A DNA stretch of 64,000 nt from Rhizobium nepotum 39/7 (GCF_000949865.1 NZ_JWJH01000007.1:62001-126000), one strand, 5' to 3'; counted from the first letter of the stretch, positions 10,182-19,374 are shown. The notes: generated by a model from the letters alone, not told the origin. A program made the numbers and translations.

Positions 10182-10195
10182 TTTCACGTGGGACA
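10180..10195. other. candidate degenerate parS site
   Basis: The 16 bases TGTTTCACGTGGGACA match parS at 14 of 16 positions; both differences are in the right arm. It sits directly on the purH terminator, between convergent genes, about 8.7 kb from the perfect parS. Spacing of this order between parS copies near the origin is known in other alphaproteobacteria. ParB affinity may be low. Confidence 0.45.
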
Positions 10196-10265
10196 ACGTG
10201 GATTTTGTTCTTCACATTTTCCGGGCTTAAAATCGCTGTGTACTTTTACTGGAAATGCTCCAGGT

Positions 10266-11798
10266 TCAGGTCACGGCACCCACCTGCCACGGCACGAATT
10301 CGTTGTCGCCGTAGTCGTAAATCTCGCTGACGGTCTTGTCGCCAGAGGCCACCGCCAGAATGTGTTCGAAGATTTTTTTGCCGGATTCCTCGATGGTTTC
10401 CGCTCCGGTGACGATCTCACCGCAGTTGAGGTCCATGTCTTCCTTCATGTGTTCGTACATTTCGGAATTGGTGGCGATCTTGATGCAGGGCGCGGGCTTG
10501 AAGCCCGAGACGGAGCCGCGGCCGGTGGTGAAACAGATGACATTGCAACCGCCGGCGACCTGGCCGGTCACGGCGACGGGGTCGTAGCCGGGCGTATCCA
10601 TGAAGACGAAGCCCTGTTCGGTAACGGTTTCGGCGAATTCGTAGACGGCTTTCAGCGGCATCGAGCCGCCCTTCGCCACCGCGCCGAGCGATTTTTCCAG
10701 AATGGTGGTCAGGCCGCCGAGCTTGTTGCCATGGGAAGGGTTGTTGTTCAGCTCGTCGCCGTTGCGGGCGGTGTAATCCCGCCACCAGTCGATGCGCTGC
10801 AACAGCTTCTCGGCAACCGCAGGTGTGATGGCCCGCTTCGTTAGCAGGTGTTCGGCGCCGTAAATCTCGGGCGTTTCGGCAAGAACCGTCGTGCCGCCGT
10901 TGCAGACAATGAGGTCGGAGGCATAACCCAATGCCGGGTTTGCGGATATGCCGGAATAACCATCCGAACCGCCGCATTCCAGTGCTACCTTCAATTTCGA
11001 AAGCGGCTGTTCGGTGCGCTGGGCGGCGTTGACTATCGGCAGCATCGCCTTGATCTCGGTAATGGCGGCATCGATCGTCTTGCGCGTGCCGCCATGCTGC
11101 TGGATCGTCATGGTGCGTAGGCGCTCGCCTTCCTCCATCTTGTAATGTTCGAGGATGGGGGCGATCTGGTTGGTTTCGCAGCCGAGGCCGATCAGCAGGA
11201 TGCCGCCGAAATTCGGATGGCGGGCATAACCCTGAATGGTGCGGATCAGAAGACGGTAACCTTCCGATTTGGTATTGAGCGCGCAGCCACCGCCATGGGT
11301 CAGCGCCACGACGCCATCGACATTGTCGAAACCGTCCAGACCACCCTGTTTGTTGAAATAATCGGCGATGTAACGCGATACGGTGGCGGAACAGTTCACG
11401 GAAGCGATGACGCCGATGTAGTTGCGCGTGCCCACGCCGCCGAGACCCCGGTCAAAACCCATGAAGGTCCGGCGAGCGCCTTCGGGCAGCATGCCTTTTT
11501 CCTCGATATCGACGCTGAACTGATGCGCGTGTTCAGAGGGCACCATGGCAAGATTGTGCAAATGCACATGCCGTCCGGGTTCGATATCCTGTGTGGCGAT
11601 GCCGATCACCTGCCCGTATTTCAGGACTTCGTCTCCGGATCTGATGAACGTCAGGGCCACCTTGTGGCCGCGCCCGATCAGTTCCCGGGCCGTCAGATCG
11701 CCTCTGCCCGTCGCACCACCGGCCGGAATGGACCGGCGCGCCACCGCGACATTGTCGTTGGCGTTCAGCAAAATGGTCGCCTCGGAATTCTCACTCAC
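10266..11798 (-). CDS. UxaA-family altronate/galactarate-type dehydratase
   Basis: A 510-residue sugar-acid dehydratase with both UxaA parts in one chain: an N-terminal SAF domain (about residues 10-90) and the large C-terminal dehydratase domain with conserved cysteines (NCSA, GGGCA, ECGGSDGYSG, GGCNVICF). E. coli UxaA is an iron/manganese-dependent enzyme converting D-altronate to 2-keto-3-deoxy-D-gluconate. The start is GTG at 11796-11798 behind a strong GGAGGAGG site. It lies 42 bases downstream of the GntR-family gene and is divergent from the sugar transporter and UxaB-like reductase. Altronate is the likely substrate from this context; galactarate dehydratase cannot be excluded by eye. 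Confidence 0.85.
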   Translation of the reverse strand: MSENSEATILLNANDNVAVARRSIPAGGATGRGDLTARELIGRGHKVALTFIRSGDEVLKYGQVIGIATQDIEPGRHVHLHNLAMVPSEHAHQFSVDIEEKGMLPEGARRTFMGFDRGLGGVGTRNYIGVIASVNCSATVSRYIADYFNKQGGLDGFDNVDGVVALTHGGGCALNTKSEGYRLLIRTIQGYARHPNFGGILLIGLGCETNQIAPILEHYKMEEGERLRTMTIQQHGGTRKTIDAAITEIKAMLPIVNAAQRTEQPLSKLKVALECGGSDGYSGISANPALGYASDLIVCNGGTTVLAETPEIYGAEHLLTKRAITPAVAEKLLQRIDWWRDYTARNGDELNNNPSHGNKLGGLTTILEKSLGAVAKGGSMPLKAVYEFAETVTEQGFVFMDTPGYDPVAVTGQVAGGCNVICFTTGRGSVSGFKPAPCIKIATNSEMYEHMKEDMDLNCGEIVTGAETIEESGKKIFEHILAVASGDKTVSEIYDYGDNEFVPWQVGAVT

Positions 11799-11840
11799 GG
11801 GTTTTCCTCCTCCCGGTACATTGCCTGCTATGTTTTGAAT

Positions 11841-12533
11841 TTAACCGTCTACCCAGCGTCTCTTGGAGCCTTCCAGATGGGTATGCATGGCCGCCTGCGC
11901 CAGCAGCGGATCTTTCAGGTCCAGTGCCGCCAGAATGGCTTCATGCTCCTGGAGGGCCTGGGTCCAGGTATCGCGATCCTCGAATTTCACGCGCAATTGC
12001 GCCGAAATGGGGCTGTGCCGTTCATCGAAAAGGTTCATCACCAGCCGCGCCAGAACGCTGTTACCGGATTGCTCGGCGATGGTGACGTGAAAAAGCCGGT
12101 CCTGATCGAGAGGCTTGCGTCCAGCCTCGATTTCCCCTTGCATCGTATTCAGGATCTGGCGAAGGCTTGCGATCGTCTCATCGGTCATGCGGCTTGCCGC
12201 CAGCACGATTGTCGCGCCCTCCAGCGCTGCACGCGCCTGCATCAGTTCGGACGGGCTGTCGCCCAGAGATTTGGTGTTATGGGTTGTTTGAAGAACCTCG
12301 GTGGATACATAGACGCCAGAACCCATGCGAATTTCGACAGTATTATCGATTTCAAGCGCAATCAGCGCCTCGCGCAATGACGGCCTTGAAACTCCAAGCT
12401 TCTGCGCCAGTTCCCGTTCGGCAGGAAGCCGCGCTCCCGGCAGGAACTCGCCCAGATCGATCAACTCGCGTATCTGGTCCGCTATCTGCTGATAGAGCCT
12501 GCGTGGTTCCGCTATTTTGGCCTGACCATTCAT
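11841..12533 (-). CDS. FadR-subfamily GntR transcriptional regulator
   Basis: A 230-residue regulator with an N-terminal winged helix-turn-helix (LPAERELAQKLGVSRPSLREAL, about residues 38-60) and a C-terminal FCD ligand-binding domain containing the metal-site pattern of aspartate and histidines. FCD regulators usually sense small organic or sugar acids. It is the first gene of the minus-strand pair with the UxaA-like dehydratase and is divergent from the transporter operon, so it most likely controls both from the 254-base shared region. Repressor action relieved by a pathway intermediate is the usual mode for this group and is inferred here. Confidence 0.88.
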   Translation of the reverse strand: MNGQAKIAEPRRLYQQIADQIRELIDLGEFLPGARLPAERELAQKLGVSRPSLREALIALEIDNTVEIRMGSGVYVSTEVLQTTHNTKSLGDSPSELMQARAALEGATIVLAASRMTDETIASLRQILNTMQGEIEAGRKPLDQDRLFHVTIAEQSGNSVLARLVMNLFDERHSPISAQLRVKFEDRDTWTQALQEHEAILAALDLKDPLLAQAAMHTHLEGSKRRWVDG

Positions 12534-12690
12534 GTGTTTTCTGACGAACCTTGTCTGCTGTCTGTATTTGGCCTTACCGTACCGCCTAGCGTATCAATAC
12601 GCAAGAAATTACTTAAATATAAGAATTTGCAACGTTTTTGTGAATTTCGTTTCAAAGTGCTTCTTTAGCTTTTAGAACCCTGATTCAAAT

Positions 12691-12740
12691 TTTGGCCTAA
12701 TTGGCTTGACCATTTTAAAAAACCGGCCTAACCATTTGGC
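12691..12740. promoter_or_regulatory. candidate GntR operator region with spaced repeats
   Basis: The divergent intergenic region 12534-12787 (254 bases) is AT-rich in its centre. GGCCTAA occurs at 12694-12700 and again at 12725-12731, 31 bases or about three helical turns apart. ACCATTT recurs at 12709 and 12731, and TTGGC at 12701 and 12736. These repeats lie 50-95 bases before the transporter ATPase start and are reasonable operator candidates for the FadR-type regulator. Confidence 0.4.
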
Positions 12741-12787
12741 TCAATATTGCCCCCGGTGGAGCGGGGAGCGCGGGTGGAGGTTTCTTG

Positions 12788-14353
12788 ATGTCGCAGGGCG
12801 CATCGACAATTCGAGGCGATTTTTCGCCTGAGGAGATGGCGCGCGGCCAAGTTTCTGGCCTCCTGCGTCTTGAAAACATCAGCAAGGAATTTCCGGGCGT
12901 CAAAGCGTTGTCGAATGTGCATTTCGATCTGCGCAGCGGCGAGGTTCATGCCGTCTGCGGCGAGAACGGTGCCGGAAAATCGACGCTGATGAAGATCATC
13001 AGTGGCGTGTACCAGCCGAGCGAAGGAACCATCCTGCATAAGGGCGTCAAGGTGCAATATGCATCGCCGCTGGAATCCGAAGCCGCCGGCATCGCCATCA
13101 TCCATCAGGAACTCAACCTCGTTCCGCATCTTTCCGTCGCCGAAAACATCTATCTTGCGCGTGAGCCGCGCCGTGGCTTCCTCGTCGACCGCAAGAAACT
13201 GCGCCTCGACGCCAAGCGCTGTCTCGATCGGCTGGGGGTCGATATCGACCCAGACCAGATCGTTCGCGGTCTCTCGGTCGCCCAGTGCCAGATGGTGGAA
13301 ATCGCCAAGGCACTGTCTCTTGATGCGGAAGTCCTCATCATGGACGAGCCGACCTCCTCGCTGACCGAGCAGGAAACGCGGCTGCTGTTCAAGGTGATCC
13401 GCGATCTCAAGGCGTCGGGCGTCGGCATCGTCTATATTTCCCACCGTCTCGATGAAATGGCTGAGATCGTCGACCGGGTGACGGTTCTGCGCGATGGACG
13501 CTATATTTCGACCGACGATTTTGCGTCGATCACCGTTGACGATATCGTCACGCGCATGGTCGGGCGTTCGCTGGAGGATAAGTTCCCCGAGCGTACTTCG
13601 CGCCCTACGGAAGACATTATTTTCTCCGTCGAAGGGCTGACGCGCACCGGCGTGTTCCATGATGTCGGCTTCTCGCTGCGGCGCGGTGAGATTCTCGGTT
13701 TTGCCGGGCTTATGGGTGCGGGCCGAACGGAAGTCGCGCGGGCAATCTTCGGCGCCGATCCTCTGGATGCGGGCAAGGTCGTTTTCAACGGACGCGAACT
13801 TTCAATCAGTTCACCGCAGGACGCCATCAGGGAAGGCATCGCCTACCTCTCGGAAGACCGCAAAAGTGACGGTCTTGCTATCAAGATGTCGGTTGCGGCC
13901 AATACGACGCTCGCAAATATCGGCGAGGTTTCCAACCGCTTCGGGCTGATCGACTTCAAGAAACACGACGATGTCGCCAGACGGTATGTCGATCTCCTGA
14001 ATATCCGTACCCCCTCGATCGAACAGACGGTACGGCTGCTTTCGGGCGGTAATCAGCAGAAAATCATCATCGGCAAATGGCTGTTCCGGCAGTCGCGCGT
14101 GCTGTTCTTCGACGAGCCGACACGCGGCATCGATGTCGGCGCAAAATTCGCGATCTACAAGATCATGGACGAGCTGGCCGCGCAGGGTATCGGCGTCATT
14201 CTCATCAGCTCGGAACTGCCGGAAATTCTGGGGTTGACGGATCGTATCGCCGTTTTCCACCAGGGCCGGATCACGGGCGTGCTTGAGACCGCCAAGACCA
14301 ATCAAGAAGAAATCATGCGGTACGCGTCCGGTTACGGCCGGACTGCGCAGTGA
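12788..14353 (+). CDS. CUT2-type sugar ABC transporter, double ATP-binding subunit
   Basis: Duplicated ATPase of the RbsA/MglA type, 521 residues, driving monosaccharide import. The first domain has Walker A GENGAGKST near residue 58 and the degenerate signature LSVAQCQ. The second domain has the altered loop GLMGAGRTEVAR near residue 300 and the standard signature LSGGNQQK. The protein begins with ATG at 12788, preceded by GGAGG at 12776-12780; a TTG at 12785 is less well spaced. It opens the operon, with permease and binding-protein genes next, and the enzymes downstream indicate L-sugar or sugar-acid uptake. Confidence 0.93.
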   Translation: MSQGASTIRGDFSPEEMARGQVSGLLRLENISKEFPGVKALSNVHFDLRSGEVHAVCGENGAGKSTLMKIISGVYQPSEGTILHKGVKVQYASPLESEAAGIAIIHQELNLVPHLSVAENIYLAREPRRGFLVDRKKLRLDAKRCLDRLGVDIDPDQIVRGLSVAQCQMVEIAKALSLDAEVLIMDEPTSSLTEQETRLLFKVIRDLKASGVGIVYISHRLDEMAEIVDRVTVLRDGRYISTDDFASITVDDIVTRMVGRSLEDKFPERTSRPTEDIIFSVEGLTRTGVFHDVGFSLRRGEILGFAGLMGAGRTEVARAIFGADPLDAGKVVFNGRELSISSPQDAIREGIAYLSEDRKSDGLAIKMSVAANTTLANIGEVSNRFGLIDFKKHDDVARRYVDLLNIRTPSIEQTVRLLSGGNQQKIIIGKWLFRQSRVLFFDEPTRGIDVGAKFAIYKIMDELAAQGIGVILISSELPEILGLTDRIAVFHQGRITGVLETAKTNQEEIMRYASGYGRTAQ

Positions 14354-14361
14354 GGAACGAC

Positions 14362-15384
14362 ATGGCTAATATTGCAGAACCCAAGAAAAGCTTCTCTTTT
14401 AGCGAACGCCAGAAGGACATCATCCAGAAGTTTGCGGCTCTTGGCAGTCTCGTTGCGCTGGTCATGGTGTTTTCCGCCACCAGCAGCGCCTTTTTCTCCG
14501 TCAACAATGCCATGACCATTGCGCTGCAGGTGACCTCCATCGCCCTTCTCGGTATTGGTGCGACCTGCGTCATCATTACCGGCGGCATCGACCTTTCCGT
14601 TGGCTCCGTGCTTGCGCTTGCCGGTGTCGTTGCCGCACTTGCGGTGAAGGAACTGGGCATGCCGGTGCCGATCGGTATGTTGCTCGGCATTCTGACGGGC
14701 TCGCTTTGCGGCCTCATCAACGGCCTCATGGTCACGCGTTTCAAGCTTCCGCCTTTCATCGCAACGCTTGGCATGATGCTGATCGCCCGCGGTGTCGCGC
14801 TTCAGATTACCGGTGCGCGAGCCGTTTCCGGTCTCGGCGAATCCTTCGGCGAACTCGGCAACGGCGCTCTCTTCCGCATCGTCAATATCGGCGACGACGG
14901 ATTTCCGAATGTGGTGTTTCCGGGCATCCCCTATCCCGTCATCCTGATGGTGGTGATTGCGCTCGCCGTTTCCTTCATGCTCAACCGCTCGATCCTTGGC
15001 CGGCATATCTATGCTGTCGGTTCGAACGCGGATGCTGCGCGCCTTTCCGGCGTGAACGTCGCACGCGTCACCAATTTCACCTACATCCTGTCCGGTACGC
15101 TCGCCGGGTTGACGGGCTGCGTGCTGATGTCGCGCCTCGTCACCGCCCAGCCGAACGAGGGCGTGATGTATGAGCTGGACGCCATTGCCAGCGCCGTTAT
15201 CGGCGGCACATCGCTCATCGGCGGCGTCGGCACGATTTCGGGTACCGCCATCGGCGCTTTCGTCATAGGCATTCTGCGCAACGGTCTCAACATGAACGGC
15301 GTATCCGCCTTCACGCAACAGATCATCATCGGCCTCGTCATTCTGGTCACCGTCTGGATCGACCAGTTGCGCAACCGCCGCTGA
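14362..15384 (+). CDS. CUT2-type sugar ABC transporter permease
   Basis: Polytopic RbsC/MglC-type permease of 340 residues with about 8-10 hydrophobic segments and the conserved GGIDLSVGSVLALAG stretch and cytoplasmic SNADAARLSGV loop. GAGG lies 6 bases before the ATG at 14362. A GTG at 14350 overlaps the ATPase stop and would add four residues, so translation is coupled either way. It forms the membrane channel for the preceding ATPase and the following binding protein. Confidence 0.93.
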   Translation: MANIAEPKKSFSFSERQKDIIQKFAALGSLVALVMVFSATSSAFFSVNNAMTIALQVTSIALLGIGATCVIITGGIDLSVGSVLALAGVVAALAVKELGMPVPIGMLLGILTGSLCGLINGLMVTRFKLPPFIATLGMMLIARGVALQITGARAVSGLGESFGELGNGALFRIVNIGDDGFPNVVFPGIPYPVILMVVIALAVSFMLNRSILGRHIYAVGSNADAARLSGVNVARVTNFTYILSGTLAGLTGCVLMSRLVTAQPNEGVMYELDAIASAVIGGTSLIGGVGTISGTAIGAFVIGILRNGLNMNGVSAFTQQIIIGLVILVTVWIDQLRNRR

Positions 15385-15392
15385 TCAAGGGC

Positions 15393-15442
15393 TGCGGACC
15401 CTATCCGCAAAAAAGATCGGCACGGGAGGCCCGGTATGCCGA
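15393..15442 (+). promoter_or_regulatory. intercistronic hairpins between permease and binding-protein genes
   Basis: Two hairpins: TGCGGA/TCCGCA (15393-15409) and a stronger one, TCGGCA/TGCCGA with an inner CGGG/CCCG (15417-15442). They stand before the strong GGAGGAAG site of the binding-protein gene. Such structures commonly protect the binding-protein part of a transporter message so that it is made in excess. Neither has a T run, so termination is unlikely. Confidence 0.5.
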
Positions 15443-15458
15443 CATCACGGAGGAAGAA

Positions 15459-16400
15459 ATGAACAAACTTACGACCGCCCTTCTGACATCCGCAATCGCG
15501 CTGTGGAGCGTCTCCACCGTGCAGGCCGGTGAAATCGCCGTCATCGTCAAGACCGTCAACTCCACCTTCTGGCAGAACGTTCAGAAGGGCGCCGATGCGG
15601 CGATGAAGGACTCTGCCGGCAACACCATGACCTTCCAGGGTCCGGCTTCCGAATCGGCCATCGCCGATCAGGTCAACATGGTCGAAAACGCCGTAAACCG
15701 TAAGGTTTCGGGTATCGTTCTTGCGCCTTCCGATCCTGACGCGCTGGTTCCGGCTGTCAAGAAAGCCTGGGAAGCCCGCATTCCCGTGGTGCTGATCGAC
15801 TCGCAGCTCGCCAAGGGTTCCGAGCAATATTACCAGTCCTTCCTGGCGACCGATAACAAGAAAGCCGGCGAACTGGCTGCGCAGGCGCTGATCGACAAGG
15901 TGGGCAAGGAAGGCAAGATCGCCGTCATGTCCTATGTCGCAGGCGCCGGTTCGGAAATCGGCCGCGTTGGCGGTTTCACCGATTATATCCAGCTGCATTC
16001 CAATCTTAAGATCGTCGGTCCGTTCTATTCGCAGTCGCAGATGGCAACCGCGCTGAACCAGACCACTGACGTTCTGGCCGCCAATTCCGACCTGAAGGGC
16101 ATCTTCGGAGCTAACGAACCCACCGCCATCGGCGTGGGCCGCGCGCTCGCCCAGACCGGCAAGGCGGGCAAGGTTATCGGTATCGGTTTTGACGGTAACC
16201 AGGACCTTCAGGGCTTCGTCAAGGACGGCACGCTGACCGGCATCGTCGTTCAGGGTTCCTATCAGATGGGTGAAAAGGGCATCGAAACCGTTTCCAAGCT
16301 CATCAAAAAGGAAAAGGTCGAGAAGTTCGTCGACACGGGCGTCGTTGTTGTCACCAAGGACAATATCGAAAAGCCGGAAGCCAAGAACGTTCTCTATTAA
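15459..16400 (+). CDS. periplasmic sugar-binding protein of the CUT2 ABC transporter
   Basis: A 313-residue Peripla_BP_4 protein. The signal peptide is residues 1-23 with cleavage after TVQA. The mature part has the two-lobe ribose/galactose-binding fold, with hallmarks such as DSQLAKGSEQYYQSFLATDN and GANEPTAIGVGRAL. A GGAGGAAG site lies just before the ATG. The ligand is not readable from sequence; the enzymes downstream suggest L-fucose, L-galactose or a related sugar. A GC-rich stem-loop follows the stop. Confidence 0.92.
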   Translation: MNKLTTALLTSAIALWSVSTVQAGEIAVIVKTVNSTFWQNVQKGADAAMKDSAGNTMTFQGPASESAIADQVNMVENAVNRKVSGIVLAPSDPDALVPAVKKAWEARIPVVLIDSQLAKGSEQYYQSFLATDNKKAGELAAQALIDKVGKEGKIAVMSYVAGAGSEIGRVGGFTDYIQLHSNLKIVGPFYSQSQMATALNQTTDVLAANSDLKGIFGANEPTAIGVGRALAQTGKAGKVIGIGFDGNQDLQGFVKDGTLTGIVVQGSYQMGEKGIETVSKLIKKEKVEKFVDTGVVVVTKDNIEKPEAKNVLY

Positions 16401-16408
16401 TGCATGAT

Positions 16409-16434
16409 GGCGCGCCGCTTTGCGGCGGCGCGCC
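16409..16434 (+). promoter_or_regulatory. GC-rich stem-loop after the binding-protein gene
   Basis: A perfect 10-bp stem GGCGCGCCGC / GCGGCGCGCC with a 6-base loop and no T run. It is probably an mRNA-stabilising or attenuating hairpin separating the abundant binding-protein message from the catabolic enzymes, not a full terminator. Confidence 0.6.
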
Positions 16435-16520
16435 TCACAAATCTGAGACGCGGTATTTCAGGCAAACTACACATGGTTTTGACCGTCCGCTCTACCTAAA
16501 AATTCAGGAAGCCCCCTGCG

Positions 16521-17534
16521 ATGAAAGTCTCCGATACACGTAAATTGCCACGCCGCGCCGTGGACGTCACGGTCATGGGCCTCGGTTGCGCCCAGATGGG
16601 TAACCTCTACCGCGTCACGCCCTATGAGGAATCCAAAGGCGCGTTCGACAAGGCATGGGAAAGCGGCATTCGCTATTTCGATACCGCACCTTTTTACGGC
16701 TACACGCGTTCGGAGCGTCGTCTTGGAACAATGGTGACGGAGCATGACCGTGGTGAGTATACGCTCTCCACCAAGGTCGGCCGCGTCATGGTTCCGGACG
16801 AAACAGTTGGCCCGGAAGAGGACGCCTATATTGCGCCGCTACCCTTCCGTCCGGTTTATGATTATTCCTATGACGGTATCCTGCGTTCCTTCGAGGCCAG
16901 CCAGCAGCGGCTCGGCATTCTGAAGCCGGATATTCTTTATGTGCACGATATCGGCTCCTTCACGCATGGCGAAAAGCAGCAGCATTATTGGGAGCAGCTG
17001 ACCACCGGCGGCGGCTTCCGGGCGCTCGGCAAGCTGCGCGAGGAAGGGTCGACGGGGGCTATCGGCCTCGGCGTCAACGAGTGGGAAATCGTCGGCGACG
17101 CCATGGATGTTTTCGACATCGACGTTGCCATGCTCGCCGGCCGTTACACGCTTCTGGAGCAGCAGAGCCTTGCCTTCATGAACCGGTGCGCTGAAACCGG
17201 CGTTGCCATCGTTGCCGCCGGCGTTTTCAATTCGGGCATTCTGGCGGGCAACCGCAAATTCAACTATGCCGATGCGCCTGCCGACATCATTGCACGCGTG
17301 GACGCATTGCAGGGCGTGTGCGACGAGCTGGGCGTGTCGCTGCCGGCTGCTGCGCTGCAATTTCCGCTCGCGCATCCGGCTTCGGTTACCGTCGTGTCGG
17401 GCGCGCGCAATGCGCAGCAGCTCACCTCCAACATCGAATGGTTCGAACAGGCTATTCCGGATGAATTCTGGTCGGAGCTGCAAAAGCGCGGCCTGATTCC
17501 TGAAGGCGCGCCTGTGCCTGGCACAAAGGCCTGA
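16521..17534 (+). CDS. aldo/keto reductase, D-threo-aldose (L-fucose/L-galactose) 1-dehydrogenase-like
   Basis: A 337-residue AKR. The catalytic tetrad is visible as Asp54, Tyr59, Lys85 and His142 (YFDTAPFYGY, STKVG, YVHD). This group oxidises the anomeric carbon of L-fucose, L-galactose or D-arabinose with NAD(P)+ to the lactone. The next gene, a COG3618 lactonase starting 4 bases after the stop, supports that reading. A pyridoxal 4-dehydrogenase-like activity occurs in close relatives but does not fit the neighbours. The ATG at 16521 follows 120 bases after the binding-protein gene. Confidence 0.85.
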   Translation: MKVSDTRKLPRRAVDVTVMGLGCAQMGNLYRVTPYEESKGAFDKAWESGIRYFDTAPFYGYTRSERRLGTMVTEHDRGEYTLSTKVGRVMVPDETVGPEEDAYIAPLPFRPVYDYSYDGILRSFEASQQRLGILKPDILYVHDIGSFTHGEKQQHYWEQLTTGGGFRALGKLREEGSTGAIGLGVNEWEIVGDAMDVFDIDVAMLAGRYTLLEQQSLAFMNRCAETGVAIVAAGVFNSGILAGNRKFNYADAPADIIARVDALQGVCDELGVSLPAAALQFPLAHPASVTVVSGARNAQQLTSNIEWFEQAIPDEFWSELQKRGLIPEGAPVPGTKA

Positions 17535-17538
17535 TGCG

Positions 17539-18360
17539 ATGATCATCGATGCCCACCAGCATTTCTGGCTGATGAAGGATCGTGCTGGGCAGTGGCCGCC
17601 GCCGTCTCTCGCAGATATCTACCGGGATTTTCTTCCGCAGGATCTGTCGCCTCTGCTGGCGGCGGCTGGAGTTTCCGGCACGGTGCTGGTGCAGACGATG
17701 GAAAGTGCGGCCGACACGGATTTCATGCTGGATCTGGCGGATAGCAACGGTTTCATCAAGGGCGTGGTTGGTTGGGTGGACATGAAGTCCACCGACGCGG
17801 CGGCGGAAATCGCCAGCCGGGCAAAACATTCGGCCTTCAAGGGCGTGCGCCCGATGCTGCAAGGTCTGGAGGATGTTACCTGGATCGACGATCCGGCGCT
17901 CGATGCCGCCGTGGATGCACTGGTGGAACACGGGCTGGTGTTTGATGCTCTGGTCCTGCCGCCGCATCTGCCACATCTTCTGGCCTTCGCGCGCCGACAC
18001 CCGCAATTGCCTGTTGTCATCGATCACGGTGCCAAGCCGCTTATCGCTACCGGTCACTATAGCGACTGGCGCAGGGACATGTCGGCTCTGGCGGCCCTTC
18101 CCAACCTCCACTGCAAGCTGTCCGGCCTGTTGACCGAGCGTGGCGAGCAGAGACCGGAAGCTGTCCGGCCCTATGCCGAAACCATTCTGGAACTATTCGG
18201 CGGCGAACGCGTGATCTTCGGCAGCGACTGGCCGGTGTTGCGGCTGGCTGGCGACTACCAGCAATGGCTGGACTTCTGCCGCGATATCGTGCCCGAGCAC
18301 GACCATGCGGCAGTCTTTGGCGGCAACGCCGCTCGTTTTTATTCCCTTTCCCACAGGTGA
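17539..18360 (+). CDS. COG3618 amidohydrolase, L-fucono/L-galactono-lactonase-like
   Basis: A 273-residue TIM-barrel hydrolase of the amidohydrolase superfamily. The metal motif DAHQHFW is at residues 4-10 (His6, His8), DHGAKP lies mid-protein, and the late aspartate is in FGSDWPVL. Characterised COG3618 members open L-fucono-1,5-lactone and L-galactono-lactones. It starts 4 bases after the aldo/keto reductase and ends 3 bases before the zinc dehydrogenase gene, which places it as the second pathway step, lactone to free sugar acid. Confidence 0.85.
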   Translation: MIIDAHQHFWLMKDRAGQWPPPSLADIYRDFLPQDLSPLLAAAGVSGTVLVQTMESAADTDFMLDLADSNGFIKGVVGWVDMKSTDAAAEIASRAKHSAFKGVRPMLQGLEDVTWIDDPALDAAVDALVEHGLVFDALVLPPHLPHLLAFARRHPQLPVVIDHGAKPLIATGHYSDWRRDMSALAALPNLHCKLSGLLTERGEQRPEAVRPYAETILELFGGERVIFGSDWPVLRLAGDYQQWLDFCRDIVPEHDHAAVFGGNAARFYSLSHR

Positions 18361-18363
18361 TGC

Positions 18364-19374
18364 ATGCTGGCGATTTTCTGCGAGACCCCCGGTCAACTTG
18401 TTTCCAAGGAACTACCGAAGCCCGCGCGTGGTGAAGGTGAAGTGCTGGTGCGTATCCGTCGCATTGGCGTCTGCGGTACGGACCTGCATATTTTTACCGG
18501 CAATCAGCCCTATCTTTCCTATCCGCGCATCATGGGCCACGAGCTTTCCGGCACGGTGGAAGAGGCGCCGGAAGGCAGCCATCTATCGACGGGCGATGTC
18601 GTTACCGTCATACCCTATATTTCCTGCGGCGAATGCAGTGCCTGCCTTAAGGGCAAGAGCAATTGCTGCCGCAATATCGGTGTGCTCGGCGTTCATCGCG
18701 ATGGCGGCATGGTTGAATATCTGAGCGTTCCGCAGAAATTCGTGCTGAAGGCGGATGGCTTGAGCCTCGATCAGGCGGCAATGACTGAATTTCTGGCGAT
18801 CGGTGCGCATGCCGTGCGCCGTGGATCGGTGGAAAAAGGCCAGAATGTCCTGATCGTCGGTGCCGGTCCGATCGGCATGGCGGTTGCGGTTTTCGCCGTT
18901 CTCGATGGCGGTGAGGTGACGATGATCGACGGGCGCACCGACCGACTGGATTTCTGCAAGCAGCATCTCGGCGCCGCCCATACGGTGACGCTCGGCGAGG
19001 GCGACAAGGACCGTTTGTCGGAGATTACCGGTGGCGATTTCTTCGATGCTGTCTTCGATGCGACCGGCAATCCGAAAGCCATGGAGCGCGGATTTTCCTT
19101 CGTCGGCCACGGCGGCTCCTATGTGCTGGTTTCCATCGTCGCCAGCGATATCGCCTTCAACGATCCGGAGTTTCACAAGCGCGAAACCACGCTGCTCGGC
19201 AGCCGTAATGCCACGCCGGAGGATTTCGAGCGGGTGTTGCAGGCCTTGCGGGAAGGCAAGGTGCCGGAAGCGCTGATCACTCACCGCATGACGCTTGCCG
19301 ATGTGCCTTCCAAATTCGCCGGACTGACCGATCCGAAAGCCGGAGTCATCAAGGGCATGGTGGAGGTTGCATGA
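18364..19374 (+). CDS. zinc-dependent dehydrogenase, L-galactonate 5-dehydrogenase (LgoD/YjjN)-like
   Basis: A 336-residue medium-chain dehydrogenase. Catalytic zinc ligands are visible at Cys37 and the GHE at 58-60; structural zinc cysteines are at 88, 91, 94 and 101/102. The Rossmann motif GAGPIGMAV is near residue 160. The stretch DPEFHKRETTLLGSRNATPEDF, split around residue 275, closely matches E. coli YjjN/LgoD as I remember it; that enzyme oxidises L-galactonate to D-tagaturonate. The ATGA overlap with the UxaB-like reductase gene, whose substrate is tagaturonate, strongly supports this role. L-gulonate or L-idonate are alternative substrates. Confidence 0.85.
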   Translation: MLAIFCETPGQLVSKELPKPARGEGEVLVRIRRIGVCGTDLHIFTGNQPYLSYPRIMGHELSGTVEEAPEGSHLSTGDVVTVIPYISCGECSACLKGKSNCCRNIGVLGVHRDGGMVEYLSVPQKFVLKADGLSLDQAAMTEFLAIGAHAVRRGSVEKGQNVLIVGAGPIGMAVAVFAVLDGGEVTMIDGRTDRLDFCKQHLGAAHTVTLGEGDKDRLSEITGGDFFDAVFDATGNPKAMERGFSFVGHGGSYVLVSIVASDIAFNDPEFHKRETTLLGSRNATPEDFERVLQALREGKVPEALITHRMTLADVPSKFAGLTDPKAGVIKGMVEVA

